Shown here: positions 12,601 to 24,600 of the stretch, in pieces
Layout: each line of letters opens with the position of its first letter
Position numbering within the stretch: position 1 is the first letter of the stretch
Assembly (NCBI GenBank): GCA_036245525.1
Contig: BTPG01000006.1
Coordinates: 93,740,650-93,804,649, forward strand
DNA: 64,000 nt
Direction: 5' to 3'
Source of the DNA: Semisulcospira habei
Taxonomy: Eukaryota; Mollusca; Gastropoda; Semisulcospiridae
Program-made: the position numbers and the translations under genes
The notes under the pieces: model-generated
What the model saw: only the letters and a program-made list of their open reading frames with translations
The model's database searches: none
Told to the model about the DNA's origin: nothing

Positions 12601-15600
12601 GGCGAGGCCAAAAAGTCGAGAGGCTTCCGAGAACCTGTTGACGATGGTCTGGAGGTCAGACTCCGTGTGCGCCATCAGCGCACAGTCATCGGCAAACAGC
12701 GCCTCAAGGATCAGTCTCTTCATGGTCTTGGTCCTGGCGTTCAGTCGACGGAGGTCGAAGAGAGAGCCGTCTAATCTGTACTTCAGGTACACCCCCTTCT
12801 CAAGGTCACGTACTGCATGGGTCAGGACACACGTGAAGAACAGGTTGAACATCACGGGGGCAAGTACACAACCTTGTTTTACACCGTTGGAAATGTCGAA
12901 GGGTGCAGATGTGTCGCCGTTTGACTGGACAACTCCTACTATTCCATCATGGAAGAGGCGGATGATGTTGGTGAACTTCCTGGGGCAGCCGAGCTTTGCG
13001 AGGATGACCCAAAGCGCTTCTCTGTTCACGGTGTCAAATGCTTTGGTCAGATCTATGAAGACAGCATAGAGGTCCAAGTGCTGCTCAATGCATTTCTCCT
13101 GGACCTGTCTCACAGAGAAGACTATGTCGACTGTGCTGCGGCCGGGTCTGAAGCCACACTGAGCCTCTGGGAGTGCTTCCTCAGATACAGAGCTGATCAG
13201 GATGACTGTCGCGAGGATCTTGCCAGCAATGGACAAGAGTGAGATCCCTCGGTAATTGGCACAGTCTGCTTTGCTGCCCTTGTTCTTGAACAGGGAGACG
13301 ATTGTAGCATCTCTAAATTCCTGTGGCATGTTCTCCTCTGACCAGATGCATGTCAGAATGTTGAGGAAGGCATCAATGGTCTCAGATCCAGCTGCTTTGA
13401 AGAGCTCTGCGGGGATGCCGTCCATGCCTGCAGTCTTGCCAGAGCTAGTCTGGTTGATCGCTTTCTTGACCTCGTCCAGGGTAGGCGGGAGGTCAAGGTC
13501 ATCCAGTGTCGGCTTTTGGGGAATCATGTCCAGGGCTGCGGGGTCGACAGTGGAAGGCAGGTTCAGCAGATTTGAGAAGTGTTCTCTCCAGCGCTCAGTG
13601 ATGCTGCCTTTGTCCTTCAGCAAGGTGAAGCCGTCGGAAGAAAAGAGAGGGGTTGTGCTGAGTCTGGCAGGGCCGTAGACAGCTTTCATTGTGCTGAAAA
13701 ACTCCTTGGAGTTGTTGGATTCAGCAAAGTTCTTTTGCCTTGCTGTCCCACCAGGTGTCTTGCATGTTGAGGAGCACTCTCTGGGCTTTTCTCTGGAGGT
13801 GTTTGAAGCGGTCTTTCTTGGACAAGGTGTTGATGTCGTTCTGCCACTCGATGAAGGCACTGCGCTTATGCTCCAGTAGCTTGTTGATCTCTTCATTGTT
13901 CTCATCGAACCAATCCTGATGTACCTTCTGCTTGGGTCCAAGCACGTCTTTGGCAGACTCCGCCACCATCCCCTTGAACTGGTTCCACATTTTAGTTGGG
14001 TTGCCAGTCAACGGTCCATGGGCAGGTCTTCAAGGTGGGACTGGAAGTTTTCCTTGATGTCCGGGCGCTTCAGCTTGGCCAGGTTGAATGAAGGTCGGGT
14101 GAGCTTCGGTCTCTTCCTGTGTGCTGGTGCAATGTGCAGGTGAGGACAGACCGTGCCAGCCGATGGTCGGTCCAGCACTCGGCTCCTCTCATGGCTCTGG
14201 TGATTCTGACATCACGAGTATCCCGCTGGCGGACAATGACATAGTCTATGAGATGCCACTGCTTGGACCTGGAATGTATCCATGTTGTCTTGTACTTACT
14301 AGCCAGCCTGAAGAGGGTGTTGGTGATGGTGAGTCCATTCACAGCACACAATGTCAGCAGCAGCAGGCCAATGCTGTTCATCTTGCCCAGCCCGTGTGGG
14401 CCCATCACTCCTTCCCAGCAGTCACATTCGCGCCCAACTCAAGCATTGAAGTCACCAAGCATGATGAGTTTGTCACTTGCAGGGGTGGACTTCAGGAGGG
14501 AGTCGAGGCTCTCATAGAATGCCTCCTTGTCGTCATCGACGTTGGTGAGTGTCGGAGCATAGGCGCTGATGATAGTGACATGTCGGGTGTGGGAGATGGG
14601 GAAACGGAGCTTCATCACTCGTTCACTGATGCCAGTGGGAAGAGAAGGCAGCTGTCGGAGGAGCGTGGTGTGAATGGCGAAGCCAACTCCGGGTATCCTG
14701 TCCTAGTTCTCAGCTTTGCCCTTCCAGAAGAAGGTGTACCCACCCTCAGGTTCACAGATCGAGCCTTCGTCAGCAAATCTGGTTTCACTAAGAGCTGCAA
14801 TGTCGATCTTATATCTCGCCAGCTCCCTGGCTATGAGGGCTGTTCTTCTGTGCGGTCTCTGCGTCTGATCTCTGTCCAACAGGGTTCGTACATTTCACGT
14901 ACCGATAATAATTTTTTTTCTTTGTTTTTCTTTTTGACCGCATAAAAGGGTTAAACCGCCAGCCACGGTAAGCTGACCGGTTTGGTGTAGGGCAGGGAAT
15001 GTTTGGAACACCTTTTCTAGTTCCCTCCCTTGCTAGGGTGAGCAGTGCTGTGCTGAAGAGGGCTGCTCAGTCACCTGGGATGCTGCCGAACTTCCCTTCT
15101 GCCCCTGGTACAGGGAAGAGCGACCACTGGTCCACAGGCCGCCTATGTGCAGGTTTGGAGCTACGACTCCCACATTTAGAATATATGCAAACACTGTATG
15201 GTACCCAGGTTTAAAGAGACAGTTGCACTTGAAACGGTACAGAGACGAGCAACAAAGCTGGTTAAAGAATGTAAAAATATGACTTAATCAGACAGACTTA
15301 AATATTTTGGACTACACTGTTTATGTGGATGTAGAATACGTGGAGACAATCCAAGTTTTTCAAATTTATAATGGTATCGACGACTTAAATTGGAATGACT
15401 TTTTTGCAGCACCGTTTTGTGACAGAACCCAAAACCCTGAGGGGAAAATCTTTGTACGGCATTGCAACACTAACCTGCGGAACTTTTGTTTTTCTAACAG
15501 AGTTGCTACTGTTTGGAATGGATTACCAGTTTCATTTTTTTTAAAAGCACCTAACATAAATTCTTTTAAGAACCAGCTGGATGAATTACCAAAATTTAAT

Positions 15601-18600
15601 GGGATTTTCTATTGCTATGATGAATGATTTGTAGGAAAATTTGCATGCATAACAGACCCATAAGTAATTAAACTTGTCAAGGAAAGGACATTTTATTTTT
15701 TCCTCACACATCTACTACTACTACTACCACAAAAAAGTGTTGTAACATGCGACCTTTCTGAGAGGCGCATGACTTCTTGGTTTCACTTTCAGTGTAGAGT
15801 ATTAAAAAAAACAACAAAAAAAAAATCACTTGCTCTATCTTTCAGCCAACACAAGGTTGTAGACTGATTACACCTCCACCCCCACACCCCCCACCCCCAC
15901 CCCCCCTCCCTTCTTTGCCCCCCCCCCCCCCCCCCCCCACAGTGGTTGTATCTCACCAGTTTTTGGGAAGTGCCCTTTTATAGTGCAAGAAGCATGGGTT
16001 CTGCAGTGGCCCAGCAGCCACAGGTTTTTGTAGAATGTATGCTAGCTCCTTGCTGACAGAGCTCTTTTAGGATTAAATTTACAACTGAGACAACAATTGG
16101 TTTATCAGCTGATCATTGATCTCTTATGCTTAACGCTTTGGCTGTTGGTAGCATTTCTTTTGGCGATTTTGGCAGGAATCATAGCAACAAAAAGTGCAAC
16201 CAACAGCCAAAGGGTTAAACTGAAAATATGCATCCTCAGTTTGCAGAATCAAAATGACTGGAAGCAGATTTTTGTCAAATGATGGGGAGATTTAGGCATT
16301 GGTAATGGTATGCCTTATTCAAGCCCTGATGACGTGGTATTGTAAAGTTTTTAATTTTTATGCCCCTATTTTCCGTTCACAGAAAGCCTGCACGTGCCAC
16401 CCCACTCCCTCCCTCCTCTCTGTGATATAGTGTAACCACACTTGCCAACCTGCAAATAACATCAAACAGCCATTTTAGCTTACATGGTATATTTTTATTA
16501 GCCAGATGCCAATCACTTGGATATATGTCTATTACTATTAGTTAATGCTTCATTTACACAAGTCCGGTGACAAACAAATTTCTGAACTGTCAGGTTAACT
16601 TATGAGTATCTATGCATACAAAAGGCTGAGATGACCATGGAGACCAGCAACTGTGAATGCAATAATTTGTGTCCTGTTCTGTGATTTTGCTCCTTATGGC
16701 TTTGACTCAACAGGTCTAAAATCTCACATGTCCACAATCAACCTCACTAAATACATTTTGAAGTCAGATAACAGGTGGGATGTACGATGCTCAGGGCTTT
16801 ATTAAAGCCTCCAACCACACTTCTGTGTAAAGACATAGCAATACACGTTTTTAGGTTTTCTCTCATTTTATTGTAGAAGTTCACTGTTTCATTGTATGAA
16901 CTTTTATTTTCCTTTTGCAGAGCTGTCACAAGTGAAACATGGCTGGCGATGCCTGAACTATGCTGAGACCTTTGACCTCTCACTGTCAACTGTCAAGGAC
17001 AATGTTGAGCGAGTGGATGCCACCAAGCTGAGCAATGAGGAGTTTATTCAGCGGTTTGAGAGCACCTATACCCCTGTGGTCTTGACAGATGCTCAGAAAG
17101 ACTGGTCTGCACATTACAAATGGACACTGGATGTGAGTGTTACTTTCCTGGTAGTATTGTCTCACTTCTTAAGCTAAGTTAGACACTGGATGTGAGTGTT
17201 ACTTTCCTGGTAGTATTGTCTCACTTCTTAAGCTAAGTTAGACACTGGATGTGAGTGTTACTTTCCTGGTAGTATTGTCTCACTTCTTAAGCTAAGTTAG
17301 ACACTGGATGTGAGTGTTACTTTTCTGGTAGTATTGTCTCACTTCTTAAGCTAAGTTAGACACTGGATGTGAGTGTTACTTTTCTGGTAGTATTGTCTCA
17401 CTTCTTAAGCTAAGTTAGACACTGGATGTCAGTGTTACTTTCCTGGTAGAATTGTCTCACTTCTTAAGCTAAGTTAGACACTGGATGTGAGTGTTACTTT
17501 CCTGGTAGTATTGTCTCACTTCTTAAGCTAAGTTAGACACGGGATGTGAGTGTTACTTTTCTGGTAGTATTGTCTCACTTCTTAAGCTAAGTTAAAGGGT
17601 CGGGTCCCGAAGGTGTACCTTGGGTTTAGCCTCAGAGCAGATGTGGCTATGCACTTGCGCTGACAGAAAGTATTCAAGTGACTCGTCAGGACTGCATGCA
17701 CGTTTATATCTAGGCCAGCTGACGGTTTAACTAAGCAACGTTTCTTCAAGATGCAGACACCACTTCTTCTTCTTCTCGAACACCGTCACACTTGGAGTTT
17801 GGCTCTCAAAATGAAATCTGTGGTCTTCTGTAGCACCTCCACAGGCCCGTACAGTTTCTCTTGTAGAGTGGCGGGCTTCTGCCATATCTCCTCCCTCAGC
17901 AGCTGGTGGTTCCCGCAGTCCTTGAGGATGTGCTCTGTGGTCTGCTCTGCTTCTCCACAAGGGCACAGGAGAGATGGCACGAGATGAAAGCGTCTGTGCA
18001 GGTGGAAATTGAGTCGGTTGTGCCCGGTCCTCAGACAGAAGAAGATGGTCACCTGCTCTTGTCTGGACAGCTGATGGTAACTGTCTAGGGGTCGTTGTGG
18101 TGGTCTGTACACAGACTTAATGATGGTCTTTATCTCTGTGAAGCTGACTCCATTTTCGTCTTGTTCTTTCTCTGCACCCACTTTTGCCATTCTGTCAGTT
18201 TCTTCATTGCGGTAGATGCCACAGTGTGAAGGGATCCACTGCAGCACCAGTCTGGTGCACTTGATGTTTTGCAGTGCCTCTTGTAGATGTGGCAGTTTGC
18301 TTGCTGTTGCTGCCTCAAGGACAGACATGGCATCAGTCAGGAAGACAATCTGGGCATCAGGGTCTGCAGTGCCACTAAGGGTGTTTGCAGCACGGACCAG
18401 GGCTTCCACCTCAGCTCTGTAATTTGTGCAGTGAAGGCCTGTTGATACTGCCTCTGCATGCCATTTTCCGTTTGGGTACTGAATGTACACCCCAGCCCCT
18501 CCATTCTGAACTCAAAGGTCTGAATTGTTCCGCCGTTTCGAGGATTTCCTCGGTAATCTCGCCGATTTTCCGCTCCTCAAACTACTATTTACTATACTAC

Positions 18601-21600
18601 TACTACTGTTTCTGTGTATAATTTCTTGCGCCTTTTTAATTTCCGCTTTTTTTTTCAAAGTCAATTCAGACCTTTGTGAACTGCATCTGTGGCTGATCCA
18701 TCGGTGTATGCGCGTATCCATGCTTTCTGGGGATACTTTTCTTCGAGCATGGCCAGTGTCAGGGCTGTGCTCATCTTTGGTGGTGATGTAGGGTACCGTG
18801 GAAGAGATGGTGATGTTTTCTGGCTTACTTTCCCAGGGTTTCACTAGTGCGACACCACTTAACCCATATCATACTGATGCTAAATGCTTTAAATTTGTAC
18901 ACTGCCATATATGCAAGCTACATTATAGTACTTACAGATAAGGATATCGACCAATGGGTTTAGTCCATGGGTGGTGCCAGAATAGCTTGGCGCCTAGAGT
19001 TGCCAAGCTATTCTGGCACTACCCTTGAACTATTTTAGTCAAACTTATTTCACACACTGGTGTATTCTGAATGATAAGGGTTAAATGCAAAAGGCAAAGA
19101 CCTCAACCTAGATGCACTGCAGAAGATAGGGCAGCCATGATTATTCAAGGGTAGTGCCAAATTAGCTTGACACCTGATGACGCCAAGCTAATCTAGCACT
19201 ACCCTTGAATTATCATGGTCGAGCCATTTTCTGCAGCTGGTTCTTAGTCATTCATCCTTTAGAAGTGACTCCTGTTACACTTACAGCTTACCATTTAACT
19301 GTTTCAGCGACTGAGCAAAAAGTATCGCAACCAGCGATTTAAATGCGGAGAAGATGATGAGGGTTACTCGGTGAAGATGAAGATGAAGTACTTTGTAGAG
19401 TACATGCGTAGCAACACTGACGACAGCCCACTTTACATCTTTGACAGCAGCTTTGGAGAGGTTTGTTACAAAGCATATTGTACTTGGTGTTGCAGCATGC
19501 AAAAAGCTTGGCTGTATCAATGTCAACAACAGGATTAATCATTTCTTTCATTTTGGGGACTGAAATTGTGGATCCTGGTATTTATGTAGTCAAATATGCA
19601 TTTATTTTCTCAAAATCATTACCGATGGCATTACTACTAGGAATACTTCGCTTAGCTTAATAATTTTAGCCCCAAAAAACTCGTGTACATTACCACAGGG
19701 GAGGCAATTACTAGGGGTGTCGTTACCAGGACACCCAGGGTGGCCTCCCCTTCTCCCTATCCAGTGGCGCGCTCACCGGCAGTCTCTTCGCTTAGCTGCT
19801 CAGGACAGGCCATGTGCACTTCGTGCTCCGGCTGGAGTTAGGCGGATTACCGTTGTGTACTGTGGACTTTGGATTTATGTGTTCGGACTTTCGTGGACGT
19901 TGGATTATGTGCTTTGTGTTGTGATTGGATTACCTACGTGGTCTGTGGATTATGTGGTGTTGGTTTCTGTGGAATTACCGGTTTGGCAAGGGTGAGGTAA
20001 AGTAGCGGTGACTGCCTCTAACCAGTTTCGACCGGGCAGCGGTGGTGACCGGGCCGTTGATGTGTGGGCCGAACGGGAGCGCGGTTCTTTGGAGGTTCCC
20101 CGCTTTCACTTGGTTTGGTTGTTTTGCTTTTTCTGTCCTTTGTTACAGTACTCAGGTACGGACATGCACCAAGTGTGGTGCCTTCTGATGGCCGAGTGAG
20201 GGCCATGATGTCTGCCTACCCTGCTCGGGTGGCCCCTCCGGCCGGACGTGCCGCGGATGCGGGACCTGGGAGGAAGAAAGATGGTCACAGCTGTGGGCGT
20301 TTACCGGAGGGAGAGACCAGTGCCGCTATCACAGCTGAAGTCAAGAAAGGACGCTACAGCAGGGCAGAAAAAGGCAGAATCATACGGATCGGTAAATAAA
20401 AGGGGTCCACTACCCCCGCCAGTGCCTCGGGAAAACTTCAACGGATGATTGAGCCTAACATTCGGATCGGGGCTTGCCCCCCGTCCAAGCCCGGGCACCA
20501 AGAGCTCCACCCCGCCTCGTAGAGGCCCCAGATATGCTCGACCGCCAACGATGAGGTACATCCCCTAGGCACATGTCGGCATTAGAGCTCGGTCCCGCCG
20601 CAGTAGAGAGATTGGGCGAGATTTTCACCCCACAGGTGAAAGACGGAGAGAGAGAGAGCCCAAGCGGGGGACCCCCCCTCTGAGAGGAGAGTGCCCGCCA
20701 GCCTTAGGCCGGACCAGCGCCGTCACCGGGCTGCGTCTACAACGCACCTCTCAGACAGGGACAGGAATAAGAGACACAGAGTGAACTCTACACCTCCACC
20801 CCTCCGCTTTGAGGGCCCGGATTTGAGAGAACGGCTGTGACGAGATTCGTCCCCACGGAAGGAAATAGGAAGACGAGAAAGGGAAGCAAAGACAGAATAT
20901 GGTTGGCCGAAGCTGTCCATAGGAGGTCGGACATTCGGTCATTAGAGCTAGCCGACGGGAGGTGCATCCCCGTCGCGAGTGAACCACCAGGACACCTCCT
21001 CCACGCCATAGGCACATGGAGAATGACACAGGCTTCAGGGTCCCCGAGTCAAAGAGTGGAGCCACAGACGAGATATAACGCACAGGGCGGATCCCCCATG
21101 TCCGAAGCCCAATTGGGAAGAACTAACTCGGTCAGCAGTCGACGAGAGGTGGTGCAACCACACACCCACACTCCACCCTTGGAGGTAGAGATGAACTCAC
21201 AGTGGCCATGGACCTGCATTATGCGGGGAGGAAACCTACATGTTCGGTCGGGCGACCGCAGCAGCGGGAAGAAGGACGCTACAGATACCTATTGCCTGGG
21301 AACTCCTTCCTTCTTCGCCTCTCCGACCAGCGGACAAGCGCAGGTACGGCGCAGCGTGGGATCTATCGGTGACACCGAGCATCAGAGGCGCCCGGCAAGA
21401 GCGGCCGTTCTTCAGACCAGAGCTTTAAGGGCCGATTTCCTCAGGAGAACGACAGCCTCGACATCGGCGCCGGGATCACGGAGATGGCAGCGGCAGGACA
21501 GAATCACCCTCACTTTCGACACTCGACCTCAGCTTGTTGGATTATGGAACGAGTGTTAACGCAGCAACACAGTGAGTCCCGCTGTCTTCCGAGTGGGAGC

Positions 21601-24600
21601 AGCATCTCGCGGGTCAGGATCCTCATAGGGGACAAGGGATCAAGTGGAAAAACACATCAACAGGCTGGAATTGGAAGCAGTGTGCTTCTCGTTCTCGCCG
21701 GGAAGCAGCGGCGCACAGGTGAAGATATCCTCGCCGTTGGACGAGAGATCAAGCCGTCAAATACCTCAACATGTCACAGATGAAGCAGGGCGGCTCGCGT
21801 TCTCTCCGTGGGAAGCAGCGTCTCACGAGTCAGGATCCTCGTAATGGACAAAGGATCAAGCAGACGAACACATCAACAGGCGGGAGATGGAAGCAGTGTG
21901 CCCTGCATTTTCTCCGAGTGGAAGCAGCGGCTCACAAGTCAGGACATCCTTGTACATGGACGAGGGATCAAGCCGTCTTACACTTCTACAGGCTGGAGTG
22001 AAAGCAGTGTGCCCCACATTCTCTCTGAGTGGAAGCAGCGGTTCACAAGTCAGGACATCCTCGTTCATGGATGAGGGATCAAGCCGTCTAACACTTCAAC
22101 AGGCTGGAGGGAAAGCAGCGTGACTCGCGCTCTCTCTGGGTGGGAGCAGCGTATCTTGGGGCAGAAGTATGCGTAATCTCCGACAGCTCGACAGTGGTGG
22201 CCTACATCCAGAACCGAAGGTCAAGGAGGCGCTAAGTCTACACCCGGAGGATGTGGCTTGGAGTGGGGGTAGACAACGGACATGCCTAGCAGACGGTCGG
22301 TGCGCTCCAACACATCGCAGATTCGCCGCTCTTTGGACGAAGCGTATGGGTTTGTCGCGTCATTCCGCTGGCCGTCATCGCCCTGAGAGGAAAGCTGCGA
22401 CGATGACCAACGCATCGAGTGGCCCAGTGCGTCGCGTCACTCCCTCGCAGACTTTGGGATCTAGCAGAGGCATTGGGCGACCACTCGGCAAGGCGGCGGC
22501 GGACAACAAAGGGTCTTCTGAAGACTCGATGACCAGAGAGGATGAACATCTACTTCCGCCGGCAGTGATGTGGAGTCTCTTCTGGGCGGTGCCGTGCTAG
22601 TGGTGGATAAGGAGGCGTGGATGCTGTCGGTGGCTCCCCACAGACTACAGACTCAGGTACGAGGAAGCGGAAGCGAGGCTTGGTCAGGACTGCGCCCGGG
22701 GTTCGCTTCCTCCTAGCGGACGTGGGGTTTCATCGAGAGGGTGAAGCCTTCCGTTAGCAAGTGTCTGGAAAACACCTGGGACTTTGCAGCCTCGGTCCAG
22801 TGGAGCGGGACACGCACGGAGCTAGTGACAGCATTTAGGATGGCGTACCACCCCGCAGCCTACTCCTTGGCGGAGATCGCCATCGGCGACGGGATATGAA
22901 GGGACTTGCTGTTGTGACAGGTTCCTCGCTCGCCCGTCTTTTGGGGATAACACAGCGGTGGAAGGCTCCGCGCGAGGACATTCTTCAGTAGGACCGACTT
23001 GGCAGACGATAAGGCGACAGCACAGGATCCCTTGTCACCTCGGCAGGATTGTCTCCACCCGCTCCAGTCAGCGGTGGCGAGATGGAAGCTTTGGCTACAG
23101 TGCGACTTGGTGATGCCCTGCCTAGAAGGAGACCACGGAGGTGGGTTGAGACCCTGACGCCCGACAGGCTACAGTAGGCCCTGATGGATCCTGGACCCGG
23201 AGACTACGTGACATCTAGTGTCGGCTTTGACGCTTACTAGTAGCTTTGGCCCTGCGCTTGCAACTACTTGGACGGTCGGCCCTCTGGACCAGATGGCGAA
23301 GCGTGGGAGGACCCGGACTCCTGGCTGATGCAACGCCGCCAACGCGGATTCCGGGGCATCGGAGGCAAGTCCGACGTGGGACCAGCACCCAGTTTTGCCG
23401 CCTAGGCAGAGAGTGCCTGACTGATAACAGCATGATATCAATGGGGGAACGCGCAGGCAGATACATCCGCTGGCTGGTGTGATGGCGGTGCAGCTGGTGC
23501 TCGTCAGATGGAAGCAATGGCTGACGCTACGGAAGGTACGGGTGCGCGCCGGCTCCTCGACAATGGCTTACACTATGGAAGGTACGGGTGCGCTCCGGCT
23601 ACTCGACAATGGCTGACACTATGGAAGGTAGTGGTGTGCTCCGGCTACTAGAGGTCGGGGTTTCTTCATGTAGCACTTCTGCCGGTCGTGCAGAGATCAG
23701 GCCAGCACTCGTCGGACTCGTCGAAGGTCAGCTCAATGTACGTGCGGATTCCCCTTGTGGCGGGGTCAGCGGCAGCGTAAAGAGTGTTACTACACCCGGC
23801 TGACTTCAAACTACTCTACGCGTGTGAGGAGTCTCCGATGATAGGCCGGTCCTACTGTAGTGAAACAGGAAGCTGCTTCCTCTGTCGCCTCCAGACCGGA
23901 TCCACAAGCCTTCGATGGGCTCCTTCGAGGAACGGACTCCTTGCGTAGCCAACTACCTTTGCATACGGACTCTCCAGTTCGTCTGTTCACTGAAGTTAAG
24001 CCGTTGGGGGTGGTTAATCCTTGGTTGGATAACCTCCTGGGAACAACAGGTATGGTGGAAGTCATCTTAACCCTTATCTTGTTCACCAGAGGGTGACATA
24101 CGTTGGCATAAGAATAGTTAAAGGGTAGCGCCGGAGTGGCTTGGCGCCGCTAGGCTTCATGCTAATCCGGGCTAGCCTTCAAGTAAAGCCTTTGGGCTAT
24201 TTTCTTATTTTCTATAGTATAACCTGTGTATGGCAGGGCACAATTGAAACCGTTAGCCTCAGGCTGATATGGATGCGGCAGTGCATTCCCCCCCTCAGGA
24301 CAGGTACCTAGGGGCTCCACAAGCCCAGGGATGGCATGGGGATTAGGACTTTGATGACCGTTCAGCTGGATCACAGTCCTTTGGAGACGCGCGGCGAAAC
24401 CCAGCCTCAGCTCCACGTCCGAGACGATCGCAACCCTGGCAGCAACTGTTTGCACAGACACAGAGGAGTTGGTGCGGCACGCTGGGAGATGGACAGTCAG
24501 CACTCACATCAAGAGGCTTCTCGGGTGCGACAGTGGATGTGATTGCAGCGACTCAAGGAGTCTCTGACAGTACGGATACGAGGGAGAGTGGAGTGTACGG

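Larger units (their letters stand above)
10140..15735 (+). mobile_element. CR1/jockey-type LINE, 5'-truncated, split by two insertions
   Basis: Three conserved blocks belong to one reverse transcriptase: 10140-10550 ([19 protein letters not shown], then PQGS in a shifted frame and [11 protein letters not shown]), 11469-11720 ([17 protein letters not shown] to [12 protein letters not shown]) and 15171-15630 (LEY..., then the C-terminal IRGDNP, WNGLP and FKNQLDEL). Several frameshifts and stops make it a dead copy. The segments are separated by a SINE-like repeat with adjoining sequence (10551-11468) and by a reverse-strand LINE (11721-15170). The 3' end is placed near the (CTA)n tail. Confidence 0.8.

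Noticed and set aside
12349..13678. Plus-strand frames over the nested LINE
   Set aside because: They are shadows of the minus-strand reverse transcriptase, which carries all recognised motifs.
17123..17594. Possible CRISPR-like or centromeric satellite array
   Set aside because: Units are directly contiguous without spacers and contain the JMJD6 exon-2 end; it is a local tandem duplication in a eukaryotic gene.
20837..21559. 240-codon frame in D1 as a coding gene
   Set aside because: Composition matches GC-rich, stop-poor DIRS debris; no domain, and overlapping frames on both strands are equally open.
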